DNA of 64,000 bases from Phytophthora hibernalis. Its lineage: Eukaryota; Oomycota; Peronosporomycetes; Peronosporales; Peronosporaceae. The stretch spans positions 109,956 through 173,955 of the forward strand of contig JAAKBF010000006.1 of NCBI GenBank assembly GCA_012656075.1, read 5' to 3'. Below, one piece after another: positions 31,742 to 43,164 of this stretch; the stretch's first letter is position 1; every line of letters begins with the position of its first letter. Both the position numbers and the translations under genes were made by a program. A model generated the notes under the pieces. That model saw only the letters and a list, made by a program, of their open reading frames with translations, searched no databases and had not been told where the DNA came from.

Positions 31742-33607
31742 GTGTTAATGGTTCTGATAGACCTTGGTAGCGTTTATGGAGCTACAGAACTTAGGGAAGG
31801 ACAAGTATTTGCGTCCATGAAAGTGGCTACGTATTTCATGAAGGACTACAACTTCAACATCGACAAGCGAATTTCTAAACGGCCGAACGGTGGAGAGAAA
31901 TCGGCGGTGTACCAATGCAGTGACTCGGTTCGATGCTCGTGGTTAGCTGCCGTGTACAGGAGGGCAATTTCGAAAAACAAATGCGAGTACTTTGTTTCAT
32001 CCCTGAACAACAATCACTCTGATTCTTGTACGTCGTTCAGGAAAGCTTCACAGCGGCAACTGCAGCTACTCCAAACATTTACGAGCGTATTCGCAGCGAA
32101 TAAAAAGCAGTAGACGACACGTTCAAGGTCTGCTATTAGAGAGGGATAAGATCAATCTCCAAGACCTGAAATCGGTATTGTATAGAGCCAAAGATGCTGT
32201 TATAGATGAACAGGATGTGGAATGGGGCAAGTCTTTCGCCCTCATTCCTTCTCTGTTGGAGCAATTTGAGAGTCGTAATCCTGGTTCACGAGTAGCCCTG
32301 GATTTAGACACAGAGGATCGCTTCTTTCGTGCTTTCGTAGCTTTGGGCTCTGCAATCTCGTGTATACCCATGTTGGGTTTTCACGGTACTCATGCCTAGA
32401 ATGAGGCATTAATGTCAATATCACGTTGGCATTTGCAGTAGTGCACACGGAAAACGAAGACAACATTATGTGGTTTATGGAGAATTGTGTCTCTGCTGGA
32501 GTGAATTTCGACAAGATACCCCTTTGCTGCGATCGCGGTCATATTCGTGGCGCCTCGGACAAGCTAGTGGCTGGTGGAATCCGATTCAATTTAAAGTTTT
32601 GCACAGTCCATATAATTCGGAACGTACATGATCACTGCAAGATTAGAGGAAAGAAGATTGAAAATCTTGTTTTAAACGTACAATCTGCAGACACACAAGA
32701 TAAGTATACGGAGGCTCAGGATACCATTGAAAATAACTACGGCACAGAAACTAGAGACTACATCGAAGCAATTCCGCCTATACACTGGTGTTTGTGGGCT
32801 AATTTACGTGGTTTTGCTTCGGAGCATCCGTGCAGACACGTGCCTGCACCTTTATTTGGCTGGCGCTCTACAAATTTTGTGGAGAGTGACAACAACGTTA
32901 TGCTAACAAATGGACTTAGAGATTCCACGCCGTTTAGAATGCTTCAAGAGGAAATGCTATCTATGATGGCATCTGCGACAGCACGTCGAAAGCTAGTGAC
33001 TGCATGGAGTGACGCCGAACGAATGTATACACCATATGCCACCAAATTGCGTGATGAGGAGCGAAAAGGGGCAGGATCGTATTGGGTGCATTGCTGCTCG
33101 AACACAAAATATTTTGTTAGTCGGAGAGTATTTGGGTCACAACAAGAGTTGATGTTGACACGTTAACATGTTCGTGTCCAACTTTCGACCAGTTTAAAAT
33201 CCCGTGCCCACATTTAATTGCGGTACTTCGCAGTATTGGTGAGAACGATCGAGAGTCTACCCTGCCTACTCAGTTCAGACTTACAGAAGCGTTTTGCGAA
33301 TTCGAACGTTGTCATTGTCGTCGACAGCACCATTTCAAAGGATCACAGTATCCTACCGTCTCCATTTTATCGACACGCAGGACGGCCAAAGAAAAGGAGA
33401 ATCCGTAGTTCGGGTGAAGCTACTGGAGGAAAAACGTATACGTGTCGCGGGTGCAATCAGAAAACAGGGCACAATATTGCAACTTGTACCAATTACGCAA
33501 GTTCCGAACAATTTGCAAACGTTAGTGTTGGAAGAATTGTGCTCCCCGTGGTATCGCTACCCTGGCGTCACAGTCTACAGATGAGCGGAATGATCAGGTT
33601 GCAGTAG
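31742..33607 (+). pseudogene. MULE (Mutator-like) transposase remnant
   Basis: Domains in order: an N-terminal FAR1/MuDR-like binding region (AVYQCSDSVRCSWLAAVYRR...NHSDSCTS), a DDE core with FGWRSTNFVESDNNVM-type features and a second Asp in CCDRGHI, a SWIM zinc finger (TCSCPTFDQFKIPCPHLIAVL pattern split around 33165-33230), and a C-terminal CCHC knuckle (CRGCNQKTGHNIATC). The first catalytic Asp of the usual FDGTH motif reads His (GFHGTHA, codon 32382-32384) and is followed by a stop at 32396. Several frame breaks (about 32113, 32396, 33166, 33400) confirm it is dead. Confidence 0.75.
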
Positions 33608-33734
33608 ACAACGCAGATAGCACCTCTAGCAGACATGACATTTCATACCTGCTATCTTGAGGTTTAAGCCTAAGATTCCTTCAATGATCGTCTAACATGC
33701 ATCTCTATCCTCCGGTTTGCCACTTGTACGCCTT

Positions 33735-33910
33735 GCGTATTGTGCAGAAGTATTTTAATTGTGCAATGTGCAGGAGTGTAACAATTTTGCAATGTGCGAA
33801 AGTGTAACAAACCTGCAGCGTGCAGAAGTGCGACACATACTCAACTTGCAAAAGTGTTACACTTCGGCAGTGTACAGTAATGTTACACTTCTGCAGATGC
33901 AGTATTGTTA
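33735..33910. repeat. Short degenerate repeat with palindromic units
   Basis: Irregular tandem copies of a ~20-bp unit related to TGCAGAAGTGTAACA, with some units inverted (TGTTACACTTCTGCA). Possibly subterminal repeats of the adjacent MULE. Confidence 0.5.
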
Positions 33911-34235
33911 CCTTATAATAAAAATAGATTTTAGGATAGCTAGGGGGCTCTAAATTGTTTCGAAACTATCATACTTAGCATCACTGTCTAAACAGCGTGA
34001 CCGCTTCCAGGTTAGTCGTGAAAAGCCCAGCCACTCAGCCTCAAAGCAGTCTGTCTGTCAGGCGCTATTGTAAACGTTAACCTGTACATTTAGTTTGGAA
34101 TGACTTTTAAGTGACCTTCTATTCGAGTGTAATTACTGTCCAATAGAAGCCTTGTATGTACTGAAACGTGGCTGTAGTTTGGTGTAAGGATGTACTGTAC
34201 TGACATTTCAGCAGGGAAAGGGGGTATTTCCCAAA

Positions 34236-34300
34236 ACAGGGACCCTGTCAACACCTGTTTCCCGGAACATGGACAAACACGATTTGCGTCAAAGGGGGAC
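34236..34300. repeat. Dispersed 65-bp repeat, copy 2
   Basis: Matches 29530-29595 with a few substitutions and a one-base gap. Here it is not followed by the aminotransferase sequence. Confidence 0.8.
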
Positions 34301-34685
34301 CCGTTATTTGAGGTGTGCCACACAGTCCATAAATTTAGACAACATCATATTCGGCCGGTCCGTCGGTCGGTCGGAATTTTTGCTTCAATTTAACCACGGG
34401 GTATCGTTGAAAAACTTATCTGCAGTGGAAGGAATGCTGTACTGCAAATAGAGTCGTCGTTAGCTGTAGAATATTCATGCGAAATAAGCGCTTGTTAACG
34501 GTTCTGGATGATTAACTTCGGATCCTAAATGATTTGAGATATGGCTACACTTACACTGGATAACTGTAAGGAAGGGGGTGAACTTGGCGGGCTGCTACAG
34601 GCAAGCCTTGTTAGTTTAAAAACTGATACATTGTTTGTACTGGTTTACAAGGGGTATAAAAATACTGTGTGTGCCAGTTATTATA

Positions 34686-36208
34686 CAGATTTGCCACTTC
34701 AAAGTGGTCCTAGTGCAATTCAAAACGGTTCAGGTCAAAAATTCGAACATCCAAATTTCACAAAAGTATAGTGAATTTTAATCCAGAGCAGAGGGATTTT
34801 GTCCTGCTCAAATGGCTTCTTTCCGTACTCCATTGGCTCGGAGCGTTTAGCTGCTGTGACGGCGCAGTGGCGAGCCATTATGCTGACAAGTCTCAGAGTC
34901 ATGCAAGGCATGCAATTCTCAGCTGCTTTCTCGAGAAGCTGCATGCGGCGCTCTTGCATTTGTCCGCGAGGAGCACCCAGCATCTCGTCGTGGCTCAGAG
35001 CCAAGTAGTCTTGATCTTGGCCTTCAAGACACTAAAGCAGCCTATACACAGCACATCATACAAAGTAAGTAAACAACAGCAGCACACATTAGGCCATGCT
35101 TACCTTCAATGGGGTTGCACATTGACGAGTAGGGCCTATACGCAGCAGCACCAAGCCGCTGCGCTGACGCACCCGGTCCTCTGCCTGGCTATGCGCTGGC
35201 GCGTTATCCAATACAGTCACAATTGGCTTACCCGAAAAGTCAGTTTGGTATGTATCATGCGCTTTCACAGTCTCGTAAATAGCATCGACGAAGGCGGCAT
35301 TAGAGTTCATCATGATGCTTGCACGTTGGGTAGCTAGTGCGCGAGACCAATCTCCGTCGACACAGCGTATTGCACTTGCAGATTCTTGCCCTTGGACGCC
35401 GGCAGCTTCACCACAGCGCGCTCACCTTGCAGCGCCCTCCTTTTCAGCCGCTTGCAGTACCGGTTGAAGTTCGTGTCATCGTAATCGATAATAAAAGCAC
35501 CTTCACGATCATGCTTGAGCAGAGCTTCGGCAAACACGCGCCGCTTTTCGATGTTCTCTTCACTGTTACATGTAACCGGCTCAATCCGGACCTGTATATA
35601 CGATGTCAGACAGAAACCATCAGTAAGAACAATAGCGATAACAGGTTAGGAAATATCACCTGTTTCATTGTGTACAGCTTTCCACACAGCTTCTGGCTGA
35701 TCAGAGACGTGCTCAAGCTGACGTCGAAGTCTAAAGCGACCATCCGCTGTAGCTGCACCAGCGTGAGCAGACAGTTATCCTCGACGTAGTCTACCAGTGC
35801 CATCTCGATCACTGGCGTGCAGTTCACGTTAGAAGCGCGCGACCCCCTTCTCCTTTTAGCTCTGGTGAGCCACTGTCAATGATGCGGCGGGTGGTGGTGG
35901 ACGGGATGGCGTTGTGGTGGGCCACGAGAAGCCAGTCCTGCCCCTGCTTCAACGCGTCAAGCATGCGAGTGCGCGCTGCCAACGTGGGCCTTGGTTCGCT
36001 TGGCATCATGGGCGCAAAATGAGCTCTGGTGTGTCGTCACAACCAGCACTTTGTGTTTGATCCCACAGCCAACCACTTTACATTGGACAGCAGCCACTTT
36101 GATCTAAAGTCAATTTTTTTAAAATAATTTCTGAAAATCGGCTGTTACATCGCTACTTTACACCACTTTGCACTGTAGTGTTGCCACTTTGAAGTGGAAA
36201 AGGTGTAG
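34686..36208 (-). mobile_element. Tc1/mariner element
   Basis: Right terminal repeat ends at 36208 (CTACACCTTTTCCACTTC on the minus strand). The left counterpart around 34686-34712 retains CCACTTCAAAGTGG but has a degraded tip, flanked by TA at 34684-34685. It contains the transposase annotated separately. The right flank is TG rather than TA, so one boundary is eroded. Confidence 0.65.
34735..36009 (-). pseudogene. Tc1/mariner transposase, frame-broken
   Basis: Order on the minus strand: helix-turn-helix-like N-terminus (36009-35606, with RTMLDALKQGQDW-like and LVQLQRMVALDFDVS blocks), first catalytic Asp region (FIIDYDDTNFNRYC, 35537-35334), second Asp (TVLDNAPAHS, near 35215) and a third acidic site (YSSMCNPIEG, near 35115). 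A GTAAGC...TATAG intron of about 63 nt (near 35108-35046) joins PIEG to CFSVLKAKIK. The C-terminal block SHDEMLGAPRG...ERRMQLLE follows after one more break. All three catalytic acids are present, but at least three frame changes are seen. Given homopolymer errors elsewhere it may be less damaged than it looks. Confidence 0.7.
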
Positions 36209-36238
36209 TGGGCGGAATCTGTACCATAGTACCGGTAC

Positions 36239-36470
36239 AAGTACTGCCAGAAACAACACCTGGGGGTCATCCCGGACGAAGCTGACATAGACGACCTAGA
36301 TCTTTGTTTGCAGCTTAGCGACGAGGAGGGCGCGGCGGAAGAAGATGCGAGTGAGACCACAGGTGGTGCAGATAATCCGACAAACTCACGTTGCCGCCGC
36401 AGCACGTATACTAACGGGCTGAAGGATCGTGTACTCGTTGAGCTCGAGAGCAGAGTAAGTGTTACCTAGG
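36239..36470 (+). other. Coding-like fragment ending at a splice donor
   Basis: One frame without stops reads KYCQKQHLGVIPDEADI, then an acidic stretch (LSDEEGAAEEDASE) and NGLKDRVLVELESR, ending at AGCAGA|GTAAGTG, a strong 5' splice site. No continuation was identified downstream. Its left edge abuts the Tc1/mariner terminus, so it may be a truncated exon of a host or transposon gene. Confidence 0.4.
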
Positions 36471-37865
36471 CGGCGGAAATTTTTGGGCTAAAGTCTAGGA
36501 CTGCTATATACAGGTTGGAAGAGATTGAAAACTAAAATTGACGATATATGTGATAGCAAAAGACGTCGAAAGTGGGCTTAGGTGGTCAAGGACGCTCATG
36601 ATCATTTATGAACGTTGATCATATGTGTGACGGGGGTCACACAAGCAACCTGCTTGAGGAAGCGTAGCTTCGAGAGTAAACAAACTCTAAGTGAACGGCT
36701 GTTCACGAGCTCCTGGTCTGCAGGGGCCAAGTGGCTGGAATAGCGTAGTTTAAAGACTGAGTGTATTTGTAGGTGTACCTTAAATTGGCATGTAATACAA
36801 TTTCTAAGTAACCCTACAAACCAAACCACGAAACTCCCACAAATTTGGTTTGCTCGTAAATTACATAAATTCCAAACCAAAATTACCGGACATATTGGTT
36901 TGTGGTCAGATCCTTCCAGCATTCAAACCATTGATCGTGGTTTGAAGTTGCTCGGGGTTACAGGTTCGGAGTTACTTGATAATTTGAAACGACTACTTTG
37001 CATTCATTGGTTGTTGAGAAAAGTCGTATTCTTCCTACAAGGCCGCACCCTTTAAAGAAACTCTCCCAGCGGTACCTAGTCGTGGGCGCGTCCTGGAGAT
37101 CTCAACCGAAACCAATATATTGGAGACGAAGAATTTGGAATTCTGGCTTGGGTTCACTTGGTGTTGGAGGATTCGTTGGGCTTGTGATGCACTTGGTGTT
37201 GCAAATTGCAATCTGTAGAAGCGGACCTGACTGAGTCGCGTACTGAGAAAAAGAGAATTTCCTTTCAAAATTGAATCATGAAAGCTCGCATACGATTCAT
37301 CACGGCTTCGTTCACATATGCTACGTTGCGCTCAACAGTTTGTTCATCCAGTCGAAGGTACGGTTGCTCAGGATCAATAATCAGCTGCTCGTTACAAAGC
37401 TAGACCATCTTGGCGAGATGTTTGTCTTGGTTCTTGGATGAGGGATGCATCAGCATTTGCATCTCTGGTATATATGATGCCTCTCGAAAACGTGCTTGAG
37501 CTGTATATCGAACGAAAACGTTCTTGTGGAAGGACTTTGCTAACAGCGCCCTGAGACGAGTAAGGTTCTGCACTTGGTAGTACAGGTGGATCAGCAGCTG
37601 ATTGAGCTCTGTCTTTGACTCGTCCAAAATTGTTTGACGAAGACGAAATGCAGTCAGAAGTACATCTATTTGGTTTGTATCTTCCTTGGACTTTTGGTAT
37701 TGAGAGCAGCAACAGGGTTGGGCAAACCATACAATTGGAGAAGAGTATCTTTGTCGTCCGAGATTGGCAATCCCTCTGGTGCTGGTTTAGGGGTGAAGAA
37801 TGCGTTCCGAAACTTTCCATTTCGAGCATTTCTATTAGTTACAAAAAATGGTACATTGAACCAAA
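36471..37865. other. Region without supported genes
   Basis: Open frames at 36602-36922, 36998-37268 and 37392-37942 carry no recognisable domains. Some of this may be the 5' part of the Harbinger element that the gypsy element interrupts. Confidence 0.35.
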
Positions 37866-38230
37866 TTGACAATTTCGTGGCCCGGAACACGAGTTCTCGG
37901 AACACCAGCACAACGTGTGCCAGCCAGAGAATTTTGTGCTAGCGATGGAAGAGTGACCGCCGTAATTTGCGCCATTGTTGTCGCTTGCGCGTCCGCCGTT
38001 ATCGTGTCGGTTGCGGACCAACGCGGCCTTCGAGCGGCACCATCAAACACCTCAACGTTTCACTCTACAGTGTTCGAGCAAGCAATAAAAGCAAAGAAGG
38101 CAGGATGGTTTAGAAAGAAGCTGCGGTGTGATAAACGTTCTTTTCTATACCTACCAGGCTATCTACAGCTCAACAACTTGCCACCCAGCCCTCAACGCCA
38201 AGCACAAGCGTGCCGCCCTGACGATGCTGT
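37866..38230 (+). pseudogene. Harbinger transposase, 5' part (interrupted by the gypsy element)
   Basis: Reads AIKAKKAGWFRKKLRCDKRS in one frame and LNAKHKRAALTML in another, the N-terminal helical region of PIF/Harbinger DDE_Tnp_4 transposases. It ends exactly at the CTGT target duplication (38227-38230). The reading continues sensibly at 50540: ACG-ATG-CTG joins to TAC-TTA-GCT, giving the family pattern of a short hydrophobic stretch followed by LAQGDTLDEAATVLG. At least one frame break lies between the two blocks. Confidence 0.65.
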
Positions 38231-39156
38231 TGTGGTGTTGTGATTCACAGAAAACGTCGTTAGTTTGGCTTCCACGCAACAGCACAACAATTCGCCGAGT
38301 CAGGTCGGCGATGTTGGGCTTGCGCAGGGTTCCTGTCGGATCCCTTAGCGGTTCGCACAGCCGGGGTCAGTTGATTGTTGTCCCCAACAAGTACCAAACT
38401 CCAAACTCTCCCTGAGCGGGGCAGTCTCCGTGCTAAACCCTCTGCCTTCCACCAAAGGATGGACGGCAGCGCGCGAGCGCTTTTACAGGTCACTAGGAGC
38501 AGATTACGCCCAGCTAGGAGGTTACGGTGTCCTGGTTTGTGCAGACCCACCGGCTCGTCGAATTGACGAGACTTGTCTTCGCTTGGAAGCGAGAAGTGCC
38601 CACCCCAGACCGACTTTGATCTCTTGGCGCTACCAGACGGCTCCCCTACAAGCTATACCTCTCGGAGAACGACGGCAGACATAATCCAGCCCACGCAGGG
38701 ATTTACCGGAAAAGTGTACGTTGTTCTTGGACTTAGAAGATTCTGCTCTGATTATTGTCTCTATGTCTTCGGAGAGCCCCTTCGGGCTCTTCCTTATGGT
38801 CTTCTATCGGTCCTTTACAAATATCTAATGAAATGGAGTCGTTACAGATCTCCCTGCGACTCTTCGCTCAGCTCCATCCCTTGGTGTCGAGCTGTTTACC
38901 TACCTCTCGGCGACTCTTCACCCAGATCCTGATATATCCCCTCCGTTGGTATATCTCTCTCGAGGCATATTCTCGCCAAGTCGACTTTCGCCGAGTCCAA
39001 CTTTCGCCGAGTCGATTATCGCCGAGTCCGTCCATCGCTGAGTCCGTCCTTCGCTGAGTCCAGCTAAGTGCGATCCCGTTTAAAACCGTTTCCTGTTGAG
39101 TGCGATGTATCCACTTGGCGATGTATCCACTTGGCGGTGTACCCACTGGTCTAGCT
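38231..39156 (-). repeat. 3' LTR (left copy) of the gypsy element
   Basis: Matches 49565-50488 closely. Outer end CACCACA (minus strand) is intact. The inner U3 start is not recognisable: about 50 bp present in the other LTR (50489-50539) are replaced here by unrelated sequence at 39157-39205, suggesting a small deletion or replacement covering the polypurine tract. Confidence 0.85.
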
Positions 39157-39181
39157 GGATCCCAGGGACCTCCAAATTAAT

Positions 39182-41225
39182 GCTCGTCTCTGTCGGCTAC
39201 TCACCGAACGCTTCCCGAGTCGCTTAAACTTCGTTCATCGCGCCGGTCCTGTGACGTCACTCTCTCGCTCCGTCCAGCGAGCTCGTCGACCGGGTTGTGT
39301 TCGGGCACTGCCATTCCAGCTTCAGCGGGTTCGGCGAATGCTACCCAGCGAGTGCATCGTTGTCGGTTTCTCTGTCCTTCCCCGCGGTATCATCTGGACC
39401 TTCGCCGAGCTCTTCCCGCCACAAACGGTCCAAGTCGGCGTCGCGCTACCGGAGACATCGTTCGGTTTCTCAGCTAAGGAGCGCACCACTGAAGACGTTG
39501 ACTCCGGCCGAACGTCTCCGTCGGTAGCGAATCTGACGGCGGTCGGCCCTCGGTGGAGCCGGTCAAAGAGTGTGTCTCGCGGCGAGTTTGTGCGTCCCGT
39601 AGGGTTTCGACGCATCGACGCCTTTGCTCGGGGCGGAAATGGTCGCTGAGCATGCGCCTTCGCTGCCTGTTCCAGGGCGGTGTCGTCTCCGCTCTCCGGC
39701 GGCTGGTCTTAGCCGTGCCAATTCGAGCGGTTATTATCCCCAGCGACACTCGCTGAGTTCTCCTTACGACGAGATTCCGGTCGAAGTCGATGAGACCGAC
39801 GTTCACATCGACGAGCCACCCGATCTTGGGGCAGACTCGTCGAGCTCCGTCGATCCGGACTTGGCGAGTTCGTCCACCGTTTTGGTGAGTTTATCTCTGG
39901 TCACGAGCGCTTCGCTCGGTCGTATAAGTTCTTCGCCGAGTCCAGCATCTGGATCTGTGGCCTTCACTGACTCGTCGATAGATTCGGCTCCAGCAGTGGT
40001 CTCGTCGAGTTCGTCTACTTCCGTGGCGACTCCTACGCTGAGTTCCGTAGTCTCCGTTCCAGCTTCGACTAGCCCTACGGTGTCTCCTCATCTCGGCTCC
40101 CTCGACGTCGCTCCTCTGAGCAGCAGCAAAGAATTCTGCTTGGATTACTCAGGCTGTTCCCGCCGAGTTAGACGTCCTTGACGAAGATGCTTTGGATGGT
40201 TCACCTAGTCCAGCTTCGCCGAAGGTGGCGGGGTCGTCCCCTCTGGTGACGTTGAGCTTGGGATCCCACTGAGACAGACCAGCGATTCACTGTCTACTTC
40301 TCAGTCGTCACTGGTTGGTTCTCCTGTGAGCTCATCGAACGGGATGTCTCATCGAGATTTCCTTAAGGATGTCGAAGCTGAAGATAGCTGTTCATCGACA
40401 GCTAGCACCGTGATCCCCTCGGACCGGGCGCCTCCACGTGGCAAGCTACAGAGCAATGCAGATGCTCGTCGAAAAGCTACACATTCTGTCAAGCGAGACA
40501 GCGCGCCGGCTCCTCGATCGAAGGGCTCGTCGAAGAAGCGAGCAGCTCCCAAGTCTTCTCGCCAGACCGCCAAGAAAGCCAAGAACTCATCGATCGTTAA
40601 TGATTCTGGTCCCAATCGTCGAGCAAGGTTGCCCCGGTCTCTCAGGCAACCAAGCCTAAGGCTTCGGGACCCAAATCGGCACGAGCAGCTGCTCCTGTCG
40701 CCAAGTCGCCTACAAAGGGCAAGGCACCGGCTTCCTCTAAGCGTTCGGCAGGTTCCAACTCGTCGAGATCGTCCAAGAAGACTCCAAGCGTTCCTTTGCC
40801 AAGTCAGTCTCTGACGACCCTGGTATGGTGGATTTGCTTGCACCGTTGTTGCGCGTGAGGTTTACGAGACTCCTTCGATGCGTCAGACTCGTAGCGTGAA
40901 GTTCTTTCATTATGGGTCCGCTCGTTGCTGGACGAAAATGTTGGCATGTCGTTCCCCGGTCAAGATGCTCGATATCGGAGGCAAGTATAGTGTGGCGCCG
41001 ACGTCAACTACTCTCGATGGGCTTCGGAAGTGGATGGATGTGTTTAATCCGTCTCATCCATGCCAACAAGTTCTCGCCAAGTTCCCGGAGACTCCAATTT
41101 TCGTCTCAGCGAGCGAGATTGACGCAGTCGCCAACGTCTGCATTCCAAGAAAAAGTCGGCGAAAGCAGACGATTTTCACGTTTCTTTTGTTGAGGATAGT
41201 CGAAGAGAAGACCTCCACACGATAA
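39182..41225 (+). CDS. Candidate antisense-strand ORF in the gypsy element
   Basis: On the strand opposite gag-pol, between the chromodomain and 3' LTR, coding-like blocks run in order: a Ser/Arg-rich part (39297-39760), a Ser/Pro/Asp-rich part (39624-40181, with YDEIPVEVDETDVHIDEPP), a very basic SK-rich part (40326-40790, SKGSSKKRAAPKSSRQTAKK) and a structured-looking C-terminal part (about 40850-41145: ETPSMRQTRSVKFFHYGSA, LDGLRKWMDVFNPSHPCQQV, AKFPETPIFVSASEIDAVAN). Frames change several times, so no single protein can be given. The 3' end overlaps the tail of integrase tail-to-tail. Antisense ORFs in this position are described for some plant gypsy elements; function here is unknown. Confidence 0.45.
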
Positions 41226-42880
41226 ATGCGACAGTGGTTCCCAGCTGGGTTCGTCATAGACCATCCATTTTACCAGAAACCGGCGTTGGGCTTGGTCCGT
41301 ACTCGTCGAGAGTGGCATTTCGTCCTTAAGGATAGCTTCGACTTCATATCGACCAGTCCGCTCGTCAGTTTCCCAGCTGTCTTCTGGCAGCAGTTCCTCG
41401 TCGAAATCCAATCGATCGGTTTCGCTGAGTCCTTTGACTAGCGAAGTCGTAGGCCTTTCGCCGAGTTCAGTCATTTTCTTCAGTCTGGACACGTGGACTA
41501 CTGGATAGAACCGGTGGCCGCTCTTGTCTGGCAACTCCAGCTCGTTGGCGAACTCCTCGATCTTCTGCTTGATCCGGAACGGACCATGCCACCGATGGGC
41601 TAACTTCTTCTTCAGTCCTGGTTTGACACGCTCCATGAACAGCCAGACTTGGTCTCCAATCTTGAACAGAGACAGTTTTGGCTCGGTGAGTCCGTCGCTA
41701 TTGTTTGCTTCAGCTGTCTCCTCGCTCATCGAGTCATTCGGTATGACTTTCTGCTCGTTCCGACTCAGCGAGTCGTTGTGTTCCTTTGATCGCCGGGACT
41801 TTTCCTTCAGCTGGTACTCATAAGCTAGCTTGAGCACTATTTCCCGTTGTCGGTTAGCCTCTCGACGCCATTTTGTGGCTTTCGCTGAGGTGGTTTGTTT
41901 TGCGGAGTCTTTCGAGACTCGGCGAATGGAAGATGTCATCGATTTAAGTGTTGACTGAGCGTCCCAGCTGAGTACTAAGTAAAATGGCGTTTCTCGCCGC
42001 TCGAATTGTTGATGGCGTAGACCAGTTTCTCAGCGATGTCGTCCCAGTCAGCTTGAAGCGGGTCTTCCACGTAGACGCGCACCGTTGTATCATGGTCTTC
42101 ACACTTCGTTCCTGCTGTTCGTTCGCTTGTGGTCGGTAGATCAGTGTAGCTCGAGACCTCAACTGCATCATCTCCGAGAAAGTCTGAAAGACTTCGCTCA
42201 TAAATCTTGGGTCTCGGTCGTGTCGGATGAGCGATGGTGCGCCAAATCGACGGAATACGCACTCTTCAAATGCTTTAGCCACTCGAGTGCCCCAGTATCG
42301 TTCATTGCCTTAGCGATGACAAACCCGGTGAAGTGATCTTGGAATAGCAGGAGAGCCGTGTTTCCTCGATGAGTCTTCGGCAAGGGTATAACGAAGTCCA
42401 TTAACACAATCTGGAAAGGTCGATCGGAAACGACGTTACCTGCCGAATATCCGCGAAGTTGAGGCTTACTCTTACTGGTGTTGCAATCTTCACAGGCTTG
42501 CACGTGCTTGACCACGTCGGCATACAGACCAATCCAATAGTAGTCGGCTTTCACCCGGTGATAAGTCCTAACGATGCCTTGATGTCCTCCTTCGATGGAG
42601 TTATGGCAATTCGCCAAGACCTCGTCGATCAGTGTGGTCGGCACTACCATTCTTAGTTCGTGTTATGCTCGTCGGGTCTTCCTCGCTCTCTGCGACGACT
42701 CATGTAGTACAGTAGGCCGTCCTCGCTGAGTACAAAATTATCAGCTACTTTTCCAGCGTCGCTGTCTCTTCGCCGAGTGAGTTCATCGAATTCACCTCGC
42801 AAATATTTCTTCTGGTCAGACCATTGACATTCTTCGTCTTGCGGCGTTGATATCCGGCCTCGTCGCTCAGCTTGGACCAC
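41106..42880 (-). CDS. Integrase with C-terminal chromodomain (gypsy pol 3' part)
   Basis: Frames 42880-42653, 42650-42198, 42282-41944 and 41939-41106 join as one integrase. The zinc-binding HHCC is visible (HNSIEGGHQG...HVQACEDC), followed by catalytic Asp in VLMDFVIPLP, Asp in LIRHDRDPRFM and Glu in QANEQQERSVKT. The GPF/Y-like module reads KLAHRWHGPFRIKQ. A chromodomain ends the protein: RYEVEAILKDEM, RFLVKWMVYDEPSWEPLS. Chromodomains of gypsy elements direct insertion by reading chromatin marks. Three frame changes are seen, some in short runs. Confidence 0.8.
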
Positions 42881-43164
42881 TAGAGGGTTGACATCTTCAG
42901 CACTTGGCAGTTCCTGACGTTCTGAGCTACTTGCTGAGCTTCTGGAGGGTGGTACTCCATTTCGAACTCGTCGACTGGGTTATCATTGTCGGGTAGACTC
43001 GGCGATTCGGGCTCTACTAGAACGTCGGGTGCCGGTTCGCTCGCTGGGTCTTGTCCTTCGTCTTCGGCGAATCGAAATCGGCGAACTGGTTGAGTTTGAC
43101 TTCGAGTAATCGCTGAGACTTGAGGAGGGACTTCTTCTGCTTCCTTCGTCGAGCTTTCTCCTAC

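Noticed and set aside
39157..39171. A plus-strand primer-binding site (TGGATCCCAGGGACC) after the left LTR
   Set aside because: Gag-pol runs on the minus strand, so the left LTR is the 3' LTR and a primer site there is not meaningful.
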